A stretch of DNA of 64,000 bases. Source: Pseudofrankia coriaricola (GTDB lineage: Bacteria > Actinomycetota > Actinomycetes > Frankiales > Frankiaceae). Positions 10,142 through 18,477 of the stretch are shown piece by piece (position 1 is the first letter of the stretch; every line of letters starts with the position of its first letter). Where the stretch lies: positions 292 through 64,291 of the forward strand of contig NZ_MBLO01000266.1 of the NCBI RefSeq assembly GCF_001854805.1, in the 5' to 3' direction. The notes under the pieces were generated by a model. That model saw only the letters and a list, made by a program, of their open reading frames with translations. It had not been told where the DNA came from and searched no databases. The position numbers and the translations under genes were made by a program.

Positions 10142-10237
10142 GCGACGACAACGGTCGACGTCGTCCGCGATGTACCCGTCCTCGTGTGCGGCAGTCGAGG
10201 GTCCGCGACCGATCGCGTCGGCCGCGCCGGACTCTAG
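10142..10237 (+). pseudogene. Suc/Fer-like protein, C-terminal fragment
   Basis: The frame reads TTTVDVVRDVPVLVCG and stops at 10237. The intact protein at 57374-58390 has TARIDVVRDVPVLVCGEPP at the same place. It is a short relic of a paralogue and confirms that the 8.8-10.3 kb debris derives from genes represented intact near the right end of the window. Confidence 0.6.
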
Positions 10238-10334
10238 CCTCTTATAGACAGTTGTGTAAGACGAGATCGCCATCCGCCAGGCAGGGTGTGTAGCTCGGCT
10301 GCCCGGCCAGATTCGATGTAAAGGACTGATGTGC

Positions 10335-11183
10335 ATGGACAAGCTCGACGGACGCGGCGCGGTGGTTGTCGGGGGTGGCAGCGGGATCGGGCGCGGGATC
10401 GCCTTGGGTCTCGCCGGTGAGGGGATGCGGGTCCTCGTCGCCGACATCGACGCCGAGAATGCCGGGGCGGTACGCGACGAGATCGCCCGTAGCGGTGGCG
10501 ACGCGCGTGCCGCACGCGTGGACGCGACCGATAGCGATTCGGTGGCGAAGCTCGCGACCGCGGCTGCGGATGATCTGGACCGCGTGCACGTGTTCGTGAA
10601 CACGGTCGGCGTCCTCACCGACGCCGCGGTCACGACCTCCAGCGAGCAGGTGTGGGCGTGGTTCGTCGAGTTTCACCTCATGGCGGCCGTGCGCATGGTC
10701 GAGGCGTTCCTGCCGCTGCTGCGCGCGCACGACGACGGGGCACACATCGTCCTCACGTCGTCGATGGCCGGTATGGTGGCGCTGCCAGCGGAGCAGACCG
10801 GCGGCATGAACACCGGCGTGTACACCGTGTTGAAGCACGCCGTCGTGGGGTATGGCGACATGCTGCGGCACGATCTGACGCCCGAGGGTATCGGGGTATC
10901 GGTGCTCTGCCCCGGGGCGGTGGCGACCAGCCTGGTCTCGACCACCGCCCGGCACCGCCCGGAGCGCTTCGGCGGGCCGATGTCCGACCCGATGGCGGGC
11001 CGCACGCTGCCGCCCGGCATGATGCCGCCTGGCATGATGCCGATCGAGGCTCTGGGGCCGATTGTCGTGCGGGGCATCCGGGCGAACCGCCCATACATCT
11101 TCACCCATCCCGAGATGCAGGACGTGGTGCGCGCCCGCCAGCAGCAAGTACTGGACGACTTTGAGTTTTCTGCGGAGACGTGA
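10335..11183 (+). CDS. Short-chain dehydrogenase/reductase with proline/methionine-rich insert
   Basis: 282 residues from the ATG at 10335, which has AAAGGA nine bases upstream; an ATG six bases earlier is also possible. The motifs are GGGSGIG at 13-19, the catalytic Ser in LTSSMAG near 142, and YTVLK giving Tyr163/Lys167. The C-terminal third carries a tandem PPGMMPPGMM before a helical tail. The nearest style is SDRs acting on bulky hydroxy compounds, but the substrate is unknown. The stop is followed by debris, so it is monocistronic. Confidence 0.88.
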   Translation: MDKLDGRGAVVVGGGSGIGRGIALGLAGEGMRVLVADIDAENAGAVRDEIARSGGDARAARVDATDSDSVAKLATAAADDLDRVHVFVNTVGVLTDAAVTTSSEQVWAWFVEFHLMAAVRMVEAFLPLLRAHDDGAHIVLTSSMAGMVALPAEQTGGMNTGVYTVLKHAVVGYGDMLRHDLTPEGIGVSVLCPGAVATSLVSTTARHRPERFGGPMSDPMAGRTLPPGMMPPGMMPIEALGPIVVRGIRANRPYIFTHPEMQDVVRARQQQVLDDFEFSAET

Positions 11184-11450
11184 GTCGCGTGGCAATGGTT
11201 CCCGCATCATTGGTTCGGATCGGGCGCACGGGTGTTCTGCATGACGTCAAAGGCGGTGCCGGTCTGGTCGACACGGACGAAGGTGTAGCAGAGGCTGGGC
11301 TTGCCGAAGCGGCTGAGGTCTGTGGTGCTGGGATGGCGGACGGGTGCGTCGAGGTCATCCGTCGCCGACGAAGCCACGCCGAGGATGGCATGCAGTGCGC
11401 CGGGTCCGACATCGATATCGGACCCGGCGGGACATCGGGTTGCCATCCCG
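11184..11450. other. Debris with an unidentified minus-strand tail
   Basis: Minus-strand codons from about 11370 down to a stop at 11207 read LSRFGKPSLCYTFVRVDQTG then FDVMQNTRAPDPNQ. This looks protein-like and may be the end of a lost gene, but I do not recognise the family. Confidence 0.3.
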
Positions 11451-11459
11451 ATGGGCCGA

Positions 11460-11647
11460 TCATGCGAGGTGACCGACGTGGCGGGGTGCGTCGTGTTCCT
11501 CATGTTGCAACTGTCGGCGTGTGTGAGCGGAAGGCCGTTGACCCCGACGGCGGTACCTGTGCCTCGTCTGGCTGGTTCAACCGGCCAGGCGACGGCTGGG
11601 CCAACTACGTGCCGTACGCCCTGCTGGACCGCCTTGAGGAGCGGTGA
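11460..11647 (+). pseudogene. Short-chain dehydrogenase, C-terminal fragment, frameshifted
   Basis: One frame reads DVAGCVVFLMLQLSACVSG (SDR pattern DVA-VVFLASDLSA-VSG). The next frame completes it with DPDGGTCASSGWFNRPGDGW and ends YALLDRLEER at a TGA at 11647. The stop is one base from the ferredoxin start, so an SDR-ferredoxin operon probably existed here. Confidence 0.55.
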
Positions 11648-11648
11648 C

Positions 11649-11969
11649 TTGAGCCGCCGAGTCGTCCACGTCGAAGGCAGCGGCATCCATCTCGACGCGG
11701 AGCCGGGCGAGACGATCATCGAGGCAGCGTGGCGCCTCGGCTACTACTGGCCGACCGTCTGCTGGGGCCAAGCCGAGTGCACAGCGTGCTACGTCAAGGT
11801 CATCGAGGGTGCGCACCAGCTCGGCCCCATCCCGCCTGACGAGCAGGACGCTCTCGACCACTGTTTGCCGCGCGCTGCCAAATATGGCCCAGGCGAGGCG
11901 CGCTTGGCGTGTCGCGCGGAAGTGCTCGGTGAGGTGACCGTGCAGAAGACCGGCGTACGGCCGAAGTGA
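11649..11969 (+). CDS. [2Fe-2S] ferredoxin
   Basis: 106 residues from a TTG start. The cluster ligands are Cys38, Cys44, Cys47 (C-x5-C-x2-C in CWGQAECTAC) and Cys88 (RLACRAE), the adrenodoxin/putidaredoxin-like pattern. The region GETIIEAAWRLGYYWPTVC is typical of ferredoxins serving P450s or Rieske oxygenases. A paralogue at 61814-62155 lies next to a Rieske gene, so electron delivery to the oxygenases of this island is the likely role. No FAD-type ferredoxin reductase is present in the window. Confidence 0.85.
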   Translation: MSRRVVHVEGSGIHLDAEPGETIIEAAWRLGYYWPTVCWGQAECTACYVKVIEGAHQLGPIPPDEQDALDHCLPRAAKYGPGEARLACRAEVLGEVTVQKTGVRPK

Positions 11970-12059
11970 CCCACGGTTCCTTGACGAGCCCCGCGGCCAC
12001 CACTCGTCACGGCACGCGGCCAGATCGGCCCGTCGCGCGTCAGGGGTAGCCCGGCGGAG

Positions 12060-12535
12060 CCGCTCCGTACCGCGATGGCGCGCGCCTCTCCTGGGAGGTC
12101 TACAACGTCATGGCGGAGGGCGGGTGGCTCGGCATCGCGATGCCCGAGGGGTTCGGCTGGGGAAGGTGTGGGATCACCGAGGCCGCAGTTCCTTCCCCAG
12201 GGCGGCGGCCGATCTGAACGTCGCGTTCGGCCTCACCGAGCCCGACGCCGGCACGGACACGTCACGCATCAGCACCCGGGCGGAGCCGGACGGGAAGGGC
12301 GGGTATGTCCTGGGGGGCCGCAAGGTCTGGACGTCCAAGGCGCTCGAGGCGCAGGTCGTGCTGCTGCTCGTTCGCACTGGCGGAGAGAGGTTTCAAGGGC
12401 TTGTCCTAGTGCTGGCGGACCTCGATCCCGATTACGTCAAGATCCGCCGATCCTCAAGATAGGCCGCAACGCAGTCGCCCCGTGCGAAGTCGCCTATGAC
12501 GATCTCCCCGAGTTGCGGCCGGGTCGGCTCAGTGC
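12060..12535 (+). pseudogene. Acyl-CoA dehydrogenase, frameshifted remnant
   Basis: The fragments are LSWEVYNVMAEGGWLGIAMP, then after a frameshift FGLTEPDAGTDTSRISTRAE and YVLGGRKVWTSKALEAQVVL. After a second shift comes KIGRNAVAPCEVAYDDLP. These are in the correct order for the N-terminal and middle domains of an acyl-CoA dehydrogenase; the C-terminal helical bundle is missing. It converges on the kinase gene. Confidence 0.75.
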
Positions 12536-13773
12536 TCGGAAGGCGCCGCCACGCCGAGCTCGGACGGCGACTGGGACCTCGATGGCGGTGTCACCTCATG
12601 CTGGGGCAGCTTCGCCATCGGCTTGGCGATGGTGGGGTCCTTGGCTGCCTCGATGATCAGCTGCTTGGTGCCGTGGTCGACCATCGCCGCGCTGAAGCGT
12701 GCCGCGTGGACCGTGTTGAAGGATTCCGTCTGCCAGTGCGCCTCGTTGATGAGGAAGACGTAGTAGCCGTAGGTCAGGTAGGCGGCGAAGTGGTGCATGG
12801 TCTCGTCCAGATCTGGGGGCTCGACGCCGTTGCGGCCCAGCTCGGCGAGATAGTGGCCCACCAGTGCCCTGTCCCAGCGCCGTCGGTCTGCGACGTCGAG
12901 CGAGCACGTGATCCAGTACGCGAGCTCCAGGTACGGCGGCTCCTTGCGCGGGGGCGCGTCGAAGAAGCCGGGGGTGCCGTCGGGCTCCTCGAAGACGTTG
13001 CCGAGGTGCATATCGCCGTGGACGATGCAGTTCGGCAGCACGTCGCCGAGGGCCGCGATGTAGTCCAACGCCAGCTTCGCCCACTCGAGGTCGTGGAACT
13101 CTTTGGAGCTCGCTGCACCTCGGGGCATGCCGACGAAGCGCTGGAAGATGTCCGGGTGGAGGTACCCCACCAGGTACATGTAGGTGCGGAACATCGCGGC
13201 GCCGTTGTTCGCGACCCCGACCCACCGGCCGTCGGGCTCGAACTGGGAGCTCGTGTCCCAACGAACGCCCGGCTCCAGTTCGGGGCTGTTCCAGGTGGCC
13301 GCGTGTAACTTGGCCAACGCGGACAACGTTTGCGCCACCTGGTCGTAACGCAGAGGTTTGAGCCCGTTGCCGAAGGTCACCCCACGCGGGACGAGATCCT
13401 CCATGATGATGATGGCCTGCTTGCGCTCGGCGTCGATGTCGGCGAAATAGCTCTTGGGCACGTTCAGCGGGAGTACCGGCCACACGTCGCGGTATGCCAG
13501 CGCTTCCATCGCGTACGTGCGGGCCCGGTCGCGGCTCCACGCCTCGAAGCCGCCCTTCAGGATGACGGTCTCGGGAACGCCGGCCTTGCGCCCCGCCTCG
13601 TCGACGTCGAGCCGGATCCGTACGACTGTCGTGAAGCCGTGCCGGACCGTGAGGATCTCGAAGTCCTTGACCGTGATGCCGGGGAAGCTCTTCGAAAGGG
13701 CGGTGGTCAGCCACGCCGCATCGATGTCCTCGATGTTCAGCGGAAGCTGGAACGTGGATTCGTCGAGCGTCAC
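12529..13773 (-). CDS. Aminoglycoside-phosphotransferase-fold small-molecule kinase
   Basis: 414 residues from the GTG at 13773, chosen because GGGGAGGA lies six bases upstream; a longer frame to 13821 would run over the operator side. The ATP-site Lys region is VILKGG near 73 and the hinge IIMEDL near 124. The catalytic loop VHGDMHLGNVF is at 251-261, and the metal Asp lies in GFFDAPP near 272 (FDA instead of DFQ/DFD). Related kinases phosphorylate hydroxyl groups of small molecules or ecdysteroids. It is divergent from a flavin monooxygenase with a shared TetR operator motif, so it may act on the same substrate or product. Confidence 0.8.
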   Translation of the reverse strand: MTLDESTFQLPLNIEDIDAAWLTTALSKSFPGITVKDFEILTVRHGFTTVVRIRLDVDEAGRKAGVPETVILKGGFEAWSRDRARTYAMEALAYRDVWPVLPLNVPKSYFADIDAERKQAIIIMEDLVPRGVTFGNGLKPLRYDQVAQTLSALAKLHAATWNSPELEPGVRWDTSSQFEPDGRWVGVANNGAAMFRTYMYLVGYLHPDIFQRFVGMPRGAASSKEFHDLEWAKLALDYIAALGDVLPNCIVHGDMHLGNVFEEPDGTPGFFDAPPRKEPPYLELAYWITCSLDVADRRRWDRALVGHYLAELGRNGVEPPDLDETMHHFAAYLTYGYYVFLINEAHWQTESFNTVHAARFSAAMVDHGTKQLIIEAAKDPTIAKPMAKLPQHEVTPPSRSQSPSELGVAAPSEH

Positions 13774-13823
13774 GCTCTGTGTCCTCCCCGATGTCGTCGC
13801 AGCGGGCTCCCAGCTGCGCAAAT

Positions 13824-13844
13824 GAAACGAGACGGTAGCGTTTC
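13824..13844. promoter_or_regulatory. TetR-type operator, copy 1
   Basis: A 21-bp imperfect palindrome with half sites GAAACG and CGTTTC around AGACGGTAG. Nineteen of 21 positions match the reverse complement of 14569-14589. It is 51 bp upstream of the kinase GTG; the TetR gene between the two copies is the natural binder. Confidence 0.7.
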
Positions 13845-13912
13845 AAACCTAGGTCGCCGTGGTCGCAGCGTCAAGGCGGCCCGCCTCACCCGCGTCGAGC
13901 CCCTGGAGCCCG

Positions 13913-14527
13913 CTAGGTGGCCTCCGAGCGACGATGTGCCCGGGCCGTCGCACCGTTCCCGCTGCCGGATCGCGACGCCACGCCGGCAAGCACGGTGTCG
14001 ACGACGGGCGCGATGTCGGCCCGCCGCACCCGGGACTGGCCGACGACGCGTCGGTAGATGAACGGCGACATCAGGAGGTCGGTGACCAGCTCGATGTCGA
14101 GCTCCGCCGGCAACTCACCCCGGCCGATGCCACGGCCGATCACCAACGCGTACGCCGAACGCTTTGTTCGGATCATCTCGCTCTGGAGCACCGCGAGCTC
14201 CGGGTCCCGGGCAGCTGCGTCGACGAATGAGGAGAAGACTCGGCCGCTGCCGGGATTGCTCAGGTAGTCGACGAGTTGCTCGAGCAGACCGATCAAGTCG
14301 CCGCGAACGGATCCAGTGTCAGGCTCGACGGACGGCCGCTGCAGGCTCCAGAGCGCGGCGTAGATCAGCTGGGCGCGCGACCCCCAGTGGCGGTAGATCG
14401 TCGCCTTGCTGACGCCGGACACGGCAGCGACCGCTTCCACGTTCAGGCCATCGACCCCCCGCTCGGCGATGAGGTCGACCGTGGCGGCCAGGACCGGGTC
14501 CTGCGGCGTGCGTTCACGCGGCGACAT
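13913..14527 (-). CDS. TetR/AcrR-family transcriptional regulator
   Basis: 204 residues. The HTH at about 10-57 reads AATVDLIAERGVDGLNVEAV then SGVSKATIYRHWGSRAQLI, with the usual TetR helix-turn-helix and KATIYRHW recognition helix. The C-terminal ligand/dimer domain reads LEQLVDYLSNPGSGRVFSSF. It sits between two copies of one palindrome, at 13824 and 14569, the second just upstream of its own ATG. Autorepression plus control of the kinase and the monooxygenase operon is therefore likely. The inducer is unknown. Confidence 0.9.
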   Translation of the reverse strand: MSPRERTPQDPVLAATVDLIAERGVDGLNVEAVAAVSGVSKATIYRHWGSRAQLIYAALWSLQRPSVEPDTGSVRGDLIGLLEQLVDYLSNPGSGRVFSSFVDAAARDPELAVLQSEMIRTKRSAYALVIGRGIGRGELPAELDIELVTDLLMSPFIYRRVVGQSRVRRADIAPVVDTVLAGVASRSGSGNGATARAHRRSEAT

Positions 14528-14568
14528 GGGCTCAGGCCTCGGAGGTGTGGGTTGTCAGGACCATGTGT

Positions 14569-14589
14569 GAGACGATACCGTCTCGTTTC
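14569..14589. promoter_or_regulatory. TetR-type operator, copy 2
   Basis: Reverse-complement twin of 13824-13844, reading GAGACGATACCGTC then TCGTTTC. It lies between the TetR gene (minus, 42 bp away) and the monooxygenase GTG (plus, 46 bp away), so one site can govern both directions. Confidence 0.7.
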
Positions 14590-14634
14590 ACGAGGATGTC
14601 GGCAGCGGGGCATTGGGCCAGTCGGGGAGGAATC

Positions 14635-15825
14635 GTGCCGCACGGGCAGCAGCGAGCGAACGAGTACGCGGATGTCCTGCAGGGCGTGCGCCGGGTGGCT
14701 GCGGAGGCGGCTCGGCGTGCCGCTGAGATCGACGAGATGCGATCGTTCCCACAGGACCTGTTTGATGAGTTGGAGGCCACGGGAGTATTCAAGTCGCTCA
14801 CCCCGAAGGCGTACGGCGGGCTCGAGCTGTCGCTCGGCCAGGCGAACCACCTCATTGTCGAAGGGGCGCGGGCCAACGGCTCCCTGGGTTGGCTGCTGAT
14901 GATCGGGCTGTCGCAGGGGATCGGTCTTGGGATGTTCCCCGAGAAGACGGTAGCCAAGCTGCTCGAGGAGTTCTCCGACCTGCGCACGCGAGGTGTCTTC
15001 GCTCCGAAGGGCACAGCCGTCCCGACCGACGGGGGCTACGTCGTGACGGGTCAGTGGCCCTTCGCCAGTGGCGGGCCCAACCCGCACTTCGTGGGCGGCA
15101 ACTGCATCGTCATGCGCGATGGCAAGCCCAGCATCCTGCCCGACGGTGCGCCGGAGCTGGTCATCGCCATGATGCCGGCAAGCGCAGTCGAGCCGCTCGA
15201 CACGTGGCACGTGCTCGGGATGCGGGGCAGCGACAGCCATGACTACGCGGCCAGGGAGGTCTTCGTCCCCGAAGAGATGACCATCAACATCGTCACCGCG
15301 GCGAGCTTCTTCGACACGCCGCCCGCCCGCCTGCCGATCCGGGTGGCGCTGGCCACCCAGCACTGCGCGGTCGCGCTCGGGCTCGCCCAGGGAGCGCTCG
15401 ACGAGCTCACCGAGCTGGCCAAGACGAAGAAGGCAGCCATGAACCCGAGCGCGGTCCTCGCGGCCGACCCGGTGTTCCGTCACACGCTCGGCGAGCAGAC
15501 GCTCCGCTTCACAGGCGTCATGGCGATGTTGGACCAGGTGACCGCGGAACTCGAACGGGCCGGAGCCGAGGAGCGCGAGTTCACGCCGGAGGAGACCTTG
15601 ATCGGGCGGACGATGGCGGCCTACATCACCGCCGAGTGCGTGAAGATCGTCGACGTTGCCTACACCTACGCGGGCAGCACGTCGGTCTACAACACGTCGT
15701 CATTGCAGAGACGCCTCCGCGACATCCACGTCGCGACGCAGCACGTCGCCGCCACCCCGGAGGGCTACCGGGTGCTCGGCGCGGCCCTCGTCGGCGAGAA
15801 GCTCTCGCCGACGGAGCTGTTCTGA
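14635..15825 (+). CDS. HsaA-like flavin-dependent monooxygenase (acyl-CoA dehydrogenase fold)
   Basis: 396 residues from the GTG at 14635, chosen because GGGGAGGA is just upstream; a longer frame would cover the operator. It starts ADVLQGVRRVAAEAARRAAE, has FPQDLFDELEATGVFKSLTP and YGGLELSLGQ, and ends SVYNTSSLQRRLRDIHVATQ. This is the group D flavoprotein monooxygenase/HsaA pattern rather than a true dehydrogenase, with no catalytic Glu motif. Such enzymes hydroxylate rings using FADH2 from a partner reductase; a HsaB/HpaC-like reductase is at 21424-21921. It heads an operon with LLM and cupin genes. Confidence 0.8.
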   Translation: MPHGQQRANEYADVLQGVRRVAAEAARRAAEIDEMRSFPQDLFDELEATGVFKSLTPKAYGGLELSLGQANHLIVEGARANGSLGWLLMIGLSQGIGLGMFPEKTVAKLLEEFSDLRTRGVFAPKGTAVPTDGGYVVTGQWPFASGGPNPHFVGGNCIVMRDGKPSILPDGAPELVIAMMPASAVEPLDTWHVLGMRGSDSHDYAAREVFVPEEMTINIVTAASFFDTPPARLPIRVALATQHCAVALGLAQGALDELTELAKTKKAAMNPSAVLAADPVFRHTLGEQTLRFTGVMAMLDQVTAELERAGAEEREFTPEETLIGRTMAAYITAECVKIVDVAYTYAGSTSVYNTSSLQRRLRDIHVATQHVAATPEGYRVLGAALVGEKLSPTELF

Positions 15826-15841
15826 GCGCTGGCTGCCACCG

Positions 15842-16783
15842 ATGAAGCCACAGCTCACCATCCCGGTGTTCACGCTCGCTCCGGACGATCCGGGGACCTG
15901 GCAGCCGATGCTCGATCGGGTGCGCGCCGCCGATCGGGCCGGCGTCGATCGGGTGATCCTCACTGGCGAGCACGTCGTCTTCGGCGAGAACCTCGGGGCC
16001 TACACCCGCCCTGAGCTGGGCGGTAGAGCGGGCGGGAAGCAGATCACCGGGCCGGACGGCCACTACCTCGAGCCCATCGTCACCATGGCCATGTTCTGCG
16101 GCATGACCTCACGGATCCGGTTCGCCAGCAACATCCTGCTCGCGGCGCTCCGCCGCCCGATCGTGCTCGCCAAGTCCGCCGCCACGTTGGACGTGCTGTC
16201 CGGCGGGCGGCTCGACCTCGGCGTCGGCGTGGGATGGCAACGGGAGGAGTACGGGGCCGCCGGGCTCGACTTCGGCACGCGCGGGCGGCTGCTCGACCAC
16301 ACGCTCGAGGTGTGCCAGCTGCTGTGGAGCGAACAGCGCGCGAGCTACTCATCACCCGAGTTGTCGTTCGAGAACATCCACATGATGCCCAAGCCCGTGG
16401 ACCCGAACGGTGTCCCTATCTGGATCAGCGGCACGGTCACCCCTCCTGCGATGCGGCGGCTCGCGCGGTTCGGGACAGGGTGGATCCCGTGGGGCGACGC
16501 CGCTGGTGGGATCGACGCCCTCCTCGAGGCAATCCCGAAGATGCGCGACGCGGTGGCCGCCTTCGGGCGAGATCCCGCGGAGCTGCAGGTCGCCGGGACG
16601 CTTCCCACGGTGGCAGACAAGGACGGAACGCCGGCGATCGAACCGACGATGGAGGGCGTGGCTGCGCTGGTCGAGGCGGGTGTCACGGACCTCCGCGTCC
16701 AGCTTCCCGTTCCCGACGGCGCGAAGGCCGCCGAGGAGTACCTCGCGGAATGGGTGGCGGGGTTCCGCGCGGCCACGGCGTAG
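15842..16783 (+). CDS. LLM-class flavin/F420-dependent oxidoreductase
   Basis: 313 residues from the ATG at 15842, 16 bp after the monooxygenase. The luciferase-like barrel is shown by VRAADRAGVDRVILTGEHVV, GMTSRIRFASNILLAALRRP, LDVLSGGRLDLGVGVGWQRE and PKPVDPNGVPIWISG. Actinobacterial members commonly use F420 or FMN for hydride transfer or oxygenation. It probably follows the monooxygenase in one pathway. The usual length is near 300. Confidence 0.85.
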   Translation: MKPQLTIPVFTLAPDDPGTWQPMLDRVRAADRAGVDRVILTGEHVVFGENLGAYTRPELGGRAGGKQITGPDGHYLEPIVTMAMFCGMTSRIRFASNILLAALRRPIVLAKSAATLDVLSGGRLDLGVGVGWQREEYGAAGLDFGTRGRLLDHTLEVCQLLWSEQRASYSSPELSFENIHMMPKPVDPNGVPIWISGTVTPPAMRRLARFGTGWIPWGDAAGGIDALLEAIPKMRDAVAAFGRDPAELQVAGTLPTVADKDGTPAIEPTMEGVAALVEAGVTDLRVQLPVPDGAKAAEEYLAEWVAGFRAATA

Positions 16784-16816
16784 GCCGTTCCCAATCGTGC
16801 TGAGCAGGAGGTAATT

Positions 16817-17248
16817 GTGCGCAAGCTCGTTGCCGGTGTCGATGCATCCGGCCGTTCGTACCTCGTCGAGGAGGAGACGCTGAAGCTCCTCCCAGTTCCC
16901 GACAGCCCAGGGTTTTCCGCAGCAGTCGCGGGTGCCACGGCGTCGTCGCCCCCGCCACCACGTCCGCAGGGCCAGGGCCTCATGGTCGATCTCGGGGTCG
17001 GGCCCGGACTTGTGGTGTGGATGGTCGTAGAGTATGCACCCGATCTCGTCTTCCCGATCCACCACACCGACACCGTCGACTTCGACATGCTCGTCGAGGG
17101 CAGTCTCTCGCTCGTCCTCGACGACGGCGAGCATCCCCTCGAACCCGGAGACGTACTAGTCGTCAACGGCGTCGATCACGGGTGGAAAGCGGGGCCCGAG
17201 GGCGCCAAGCTCAGCGTGCTGTCGCTCGGCTCTCCGCCTCCCGGGTAG
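16817..17248 (+). CDS. Single-domain cupin
   Basis: 143 residues, GTG start, AGGAGG just upstream. The cupin motif is HHTDTVDFDMLVEGSLSLVL with the second strand LEPGDVLVVNGVDHGW; the metal ligand set would be His, His, Asp/Glu and His. Short cupins in degradation clusters are often dioxygenases, isomerases or ligand-binding proteins, so the role is open. It closes the 14.6-17.2 kb operon. The two-domain cupin at 42319-43167 is a distant relative. Confidence 0.75.
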   Translation: MRKLVAGVDASGRSYLVEEETLKLLPVPDSPGFSAAVAGATASSPPPPRPQGQGLMVDLGVGPGLVVWMVVEYAPDLVFPIHHTDTVDFDMLVEGSLSLVLDDGEHPLEPGDVLVVNGVDHGWKAGPEGAKLSVLSLGSPPPG

Positions 17249-17379
17249 CAGAGAGGATGCGCGCCGTCATGTGAAATGCGCGCCGTGGCAGGTCGCGAGC
17301 TGGCGAGCACCGGCTTCTCCATTGGCTCCGGGGCTACCGCTGGTCAACTTAGCTCCCGGGCCACCCGCGGGCCAAGCTC

Positions 17380-17447
17380 TATCTTTTCTTTTTGATCGTT
17401 TGCAATATTGACACGACGATCGTCGAGATCGCGGAGGGAGAGTTGTC
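17380..17447 (+). promoter_or_regulatory. AT-rich promoter region with CGACGATCGTCG palindrome
   Basis: The sequence turns AT-rich (TTTGCAATATTGACA) and then has a perfect 12-bp palindrome at 17414-17425. GGAGGGAG at about 17433-17440 is the SD for the E1 alpha start. A promoter with an operator here fits the start of a new operon. Confidence 0.45.
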
Positions 17448-18437
17448 ATGGGAGTGGCCACGCTGTCTACGGACGTGCAGCGTCGGATCTACAGGCTAAT
17501 GGCGCGCATGAAGGCCGTGGATGATCGCCTCACCAAAGGTATCCTCAGCGGGGAGTTCATCGCGATCTACTTCTCGCACCGCGGGCAGGAAGGTGTCGCG
17601 GCCGCGCTGGGGGCGGCGCTGCGCGAAACCGACCAACTCGTGACGACCTACCGCGGCGCCCACGACCACATCGGAAAGGGCATCCCGCTCGTCGACCTCT
17701 TCGCCGAAATCATGGGCAAGGAGATCGCGCCTGCCAAGGGCAAGTCCGGCACCATGCACATCGCGTCGCCGGAGACGGGCGTCATGCTCTCCACCGGCAT
17801 GGTCGGTTCGGGCATCCCGGTGGCCGTCGGCCTTGCTCTGGCCGCGCAGCTGGACGGGAGCGACCGAGTAGTGGCGGTGAGTTTTGGCGACGGTGCCACT
17901 AACACCGGCGCCTTCCACGAGGCCGCCAACATGGCGGCGCTCTGGAACCTGCCGCTGGTCATGGTCTGCCAGAACAACCTCTACGCCGAGAAGACGCCCA
18001 CCGACCACACTATGAAGATCAAGAAGATCTCGGCACGGGCCACGGCCTACGACATCGTCGGGGTCACGGTGAACGGCAATGACCCCGACGAGACCTACGC
18101 GGCCATGAGCGAAGCCGTCGAGCGGGCTCGCTCCGGTGGCGGGCCTACGCTGGTCGAGGCCCTTACGTTCCGCTTGCGCGGTCATGCTATCGGTGACGAC
18201 ATGGTGTACATCCCCAAGGAGCAGCTGGCGGAGGCCGAGAAGAACGACCCGTACCCGGCCTATCGCCAGAGGCTCATCTCGAGCGGTGCATTCAGCGAGG
18301 ACGAGCTCGCCGCCATCGAAGCCGAGGCCACGGCTGCCGTGAACGCCGCCGTCAAGACCGTCGCGGCTGCCGAATTCCCGGCGGTGGAGACGCTGATGGA
18401 GCACGTGTACGCCAATCCCGAGAAGGCACCGGCCTGA
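17448..18437 (+). CDS. Thiamine-diphosphate dehydrogenase E1 component, alpha subunit
   Basis: 329 residues, the usual length of acetoin/pyruvate/2-oxoacid dehydrogenase E1 alpha. The ThDP motif runs from GDG at 147-149 to NN at 176-177 (SFGDGATNTG to MVCQNNLYA). YRGAHDHIGKG and the phosphorylation-loop equivalent GKSGTMH are normal. It pairs with the following E1 beta to decarboxylate a 2-oxo or acyloin-type substrate and reductively acylate a lipoyl group. It is the first gene of the 17.4-19.7 kb unit. Confidence 0.9.
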   Translation: MGVATLSTDVQRRIYRLMARMKAVDDRLTKGILSGEFIAIYFSHRGQEGVAAALGAALRETDQLVTTYRGAHDHIGKGIPLVDLFAEIMGKEIAPAKGKSGTMHIASPETGVMLSTGMVGSGIPVAVGLALAAQLDGSDRVVAVSFGDGATNTGAFHEAANMAALWNLPLVMVCQNNLYAEKTPTDHTMKIKKISARATAYDIVGVTVNGNDPDETYAAMSEAVERARSGGGPTLVEALTFRLRGHAIGDDMVYIPKEQLAEAEKNDPYPAYRQRLISSGAFSEDELAAIEAEATAAVNAAVKTVAAAEFPAVETLMEHVYANPEKAPA

Positions 18438-18477
18438 GTCGGTGCTGGGCCGCAGTAGATCGAGAATGGAGGACCAG

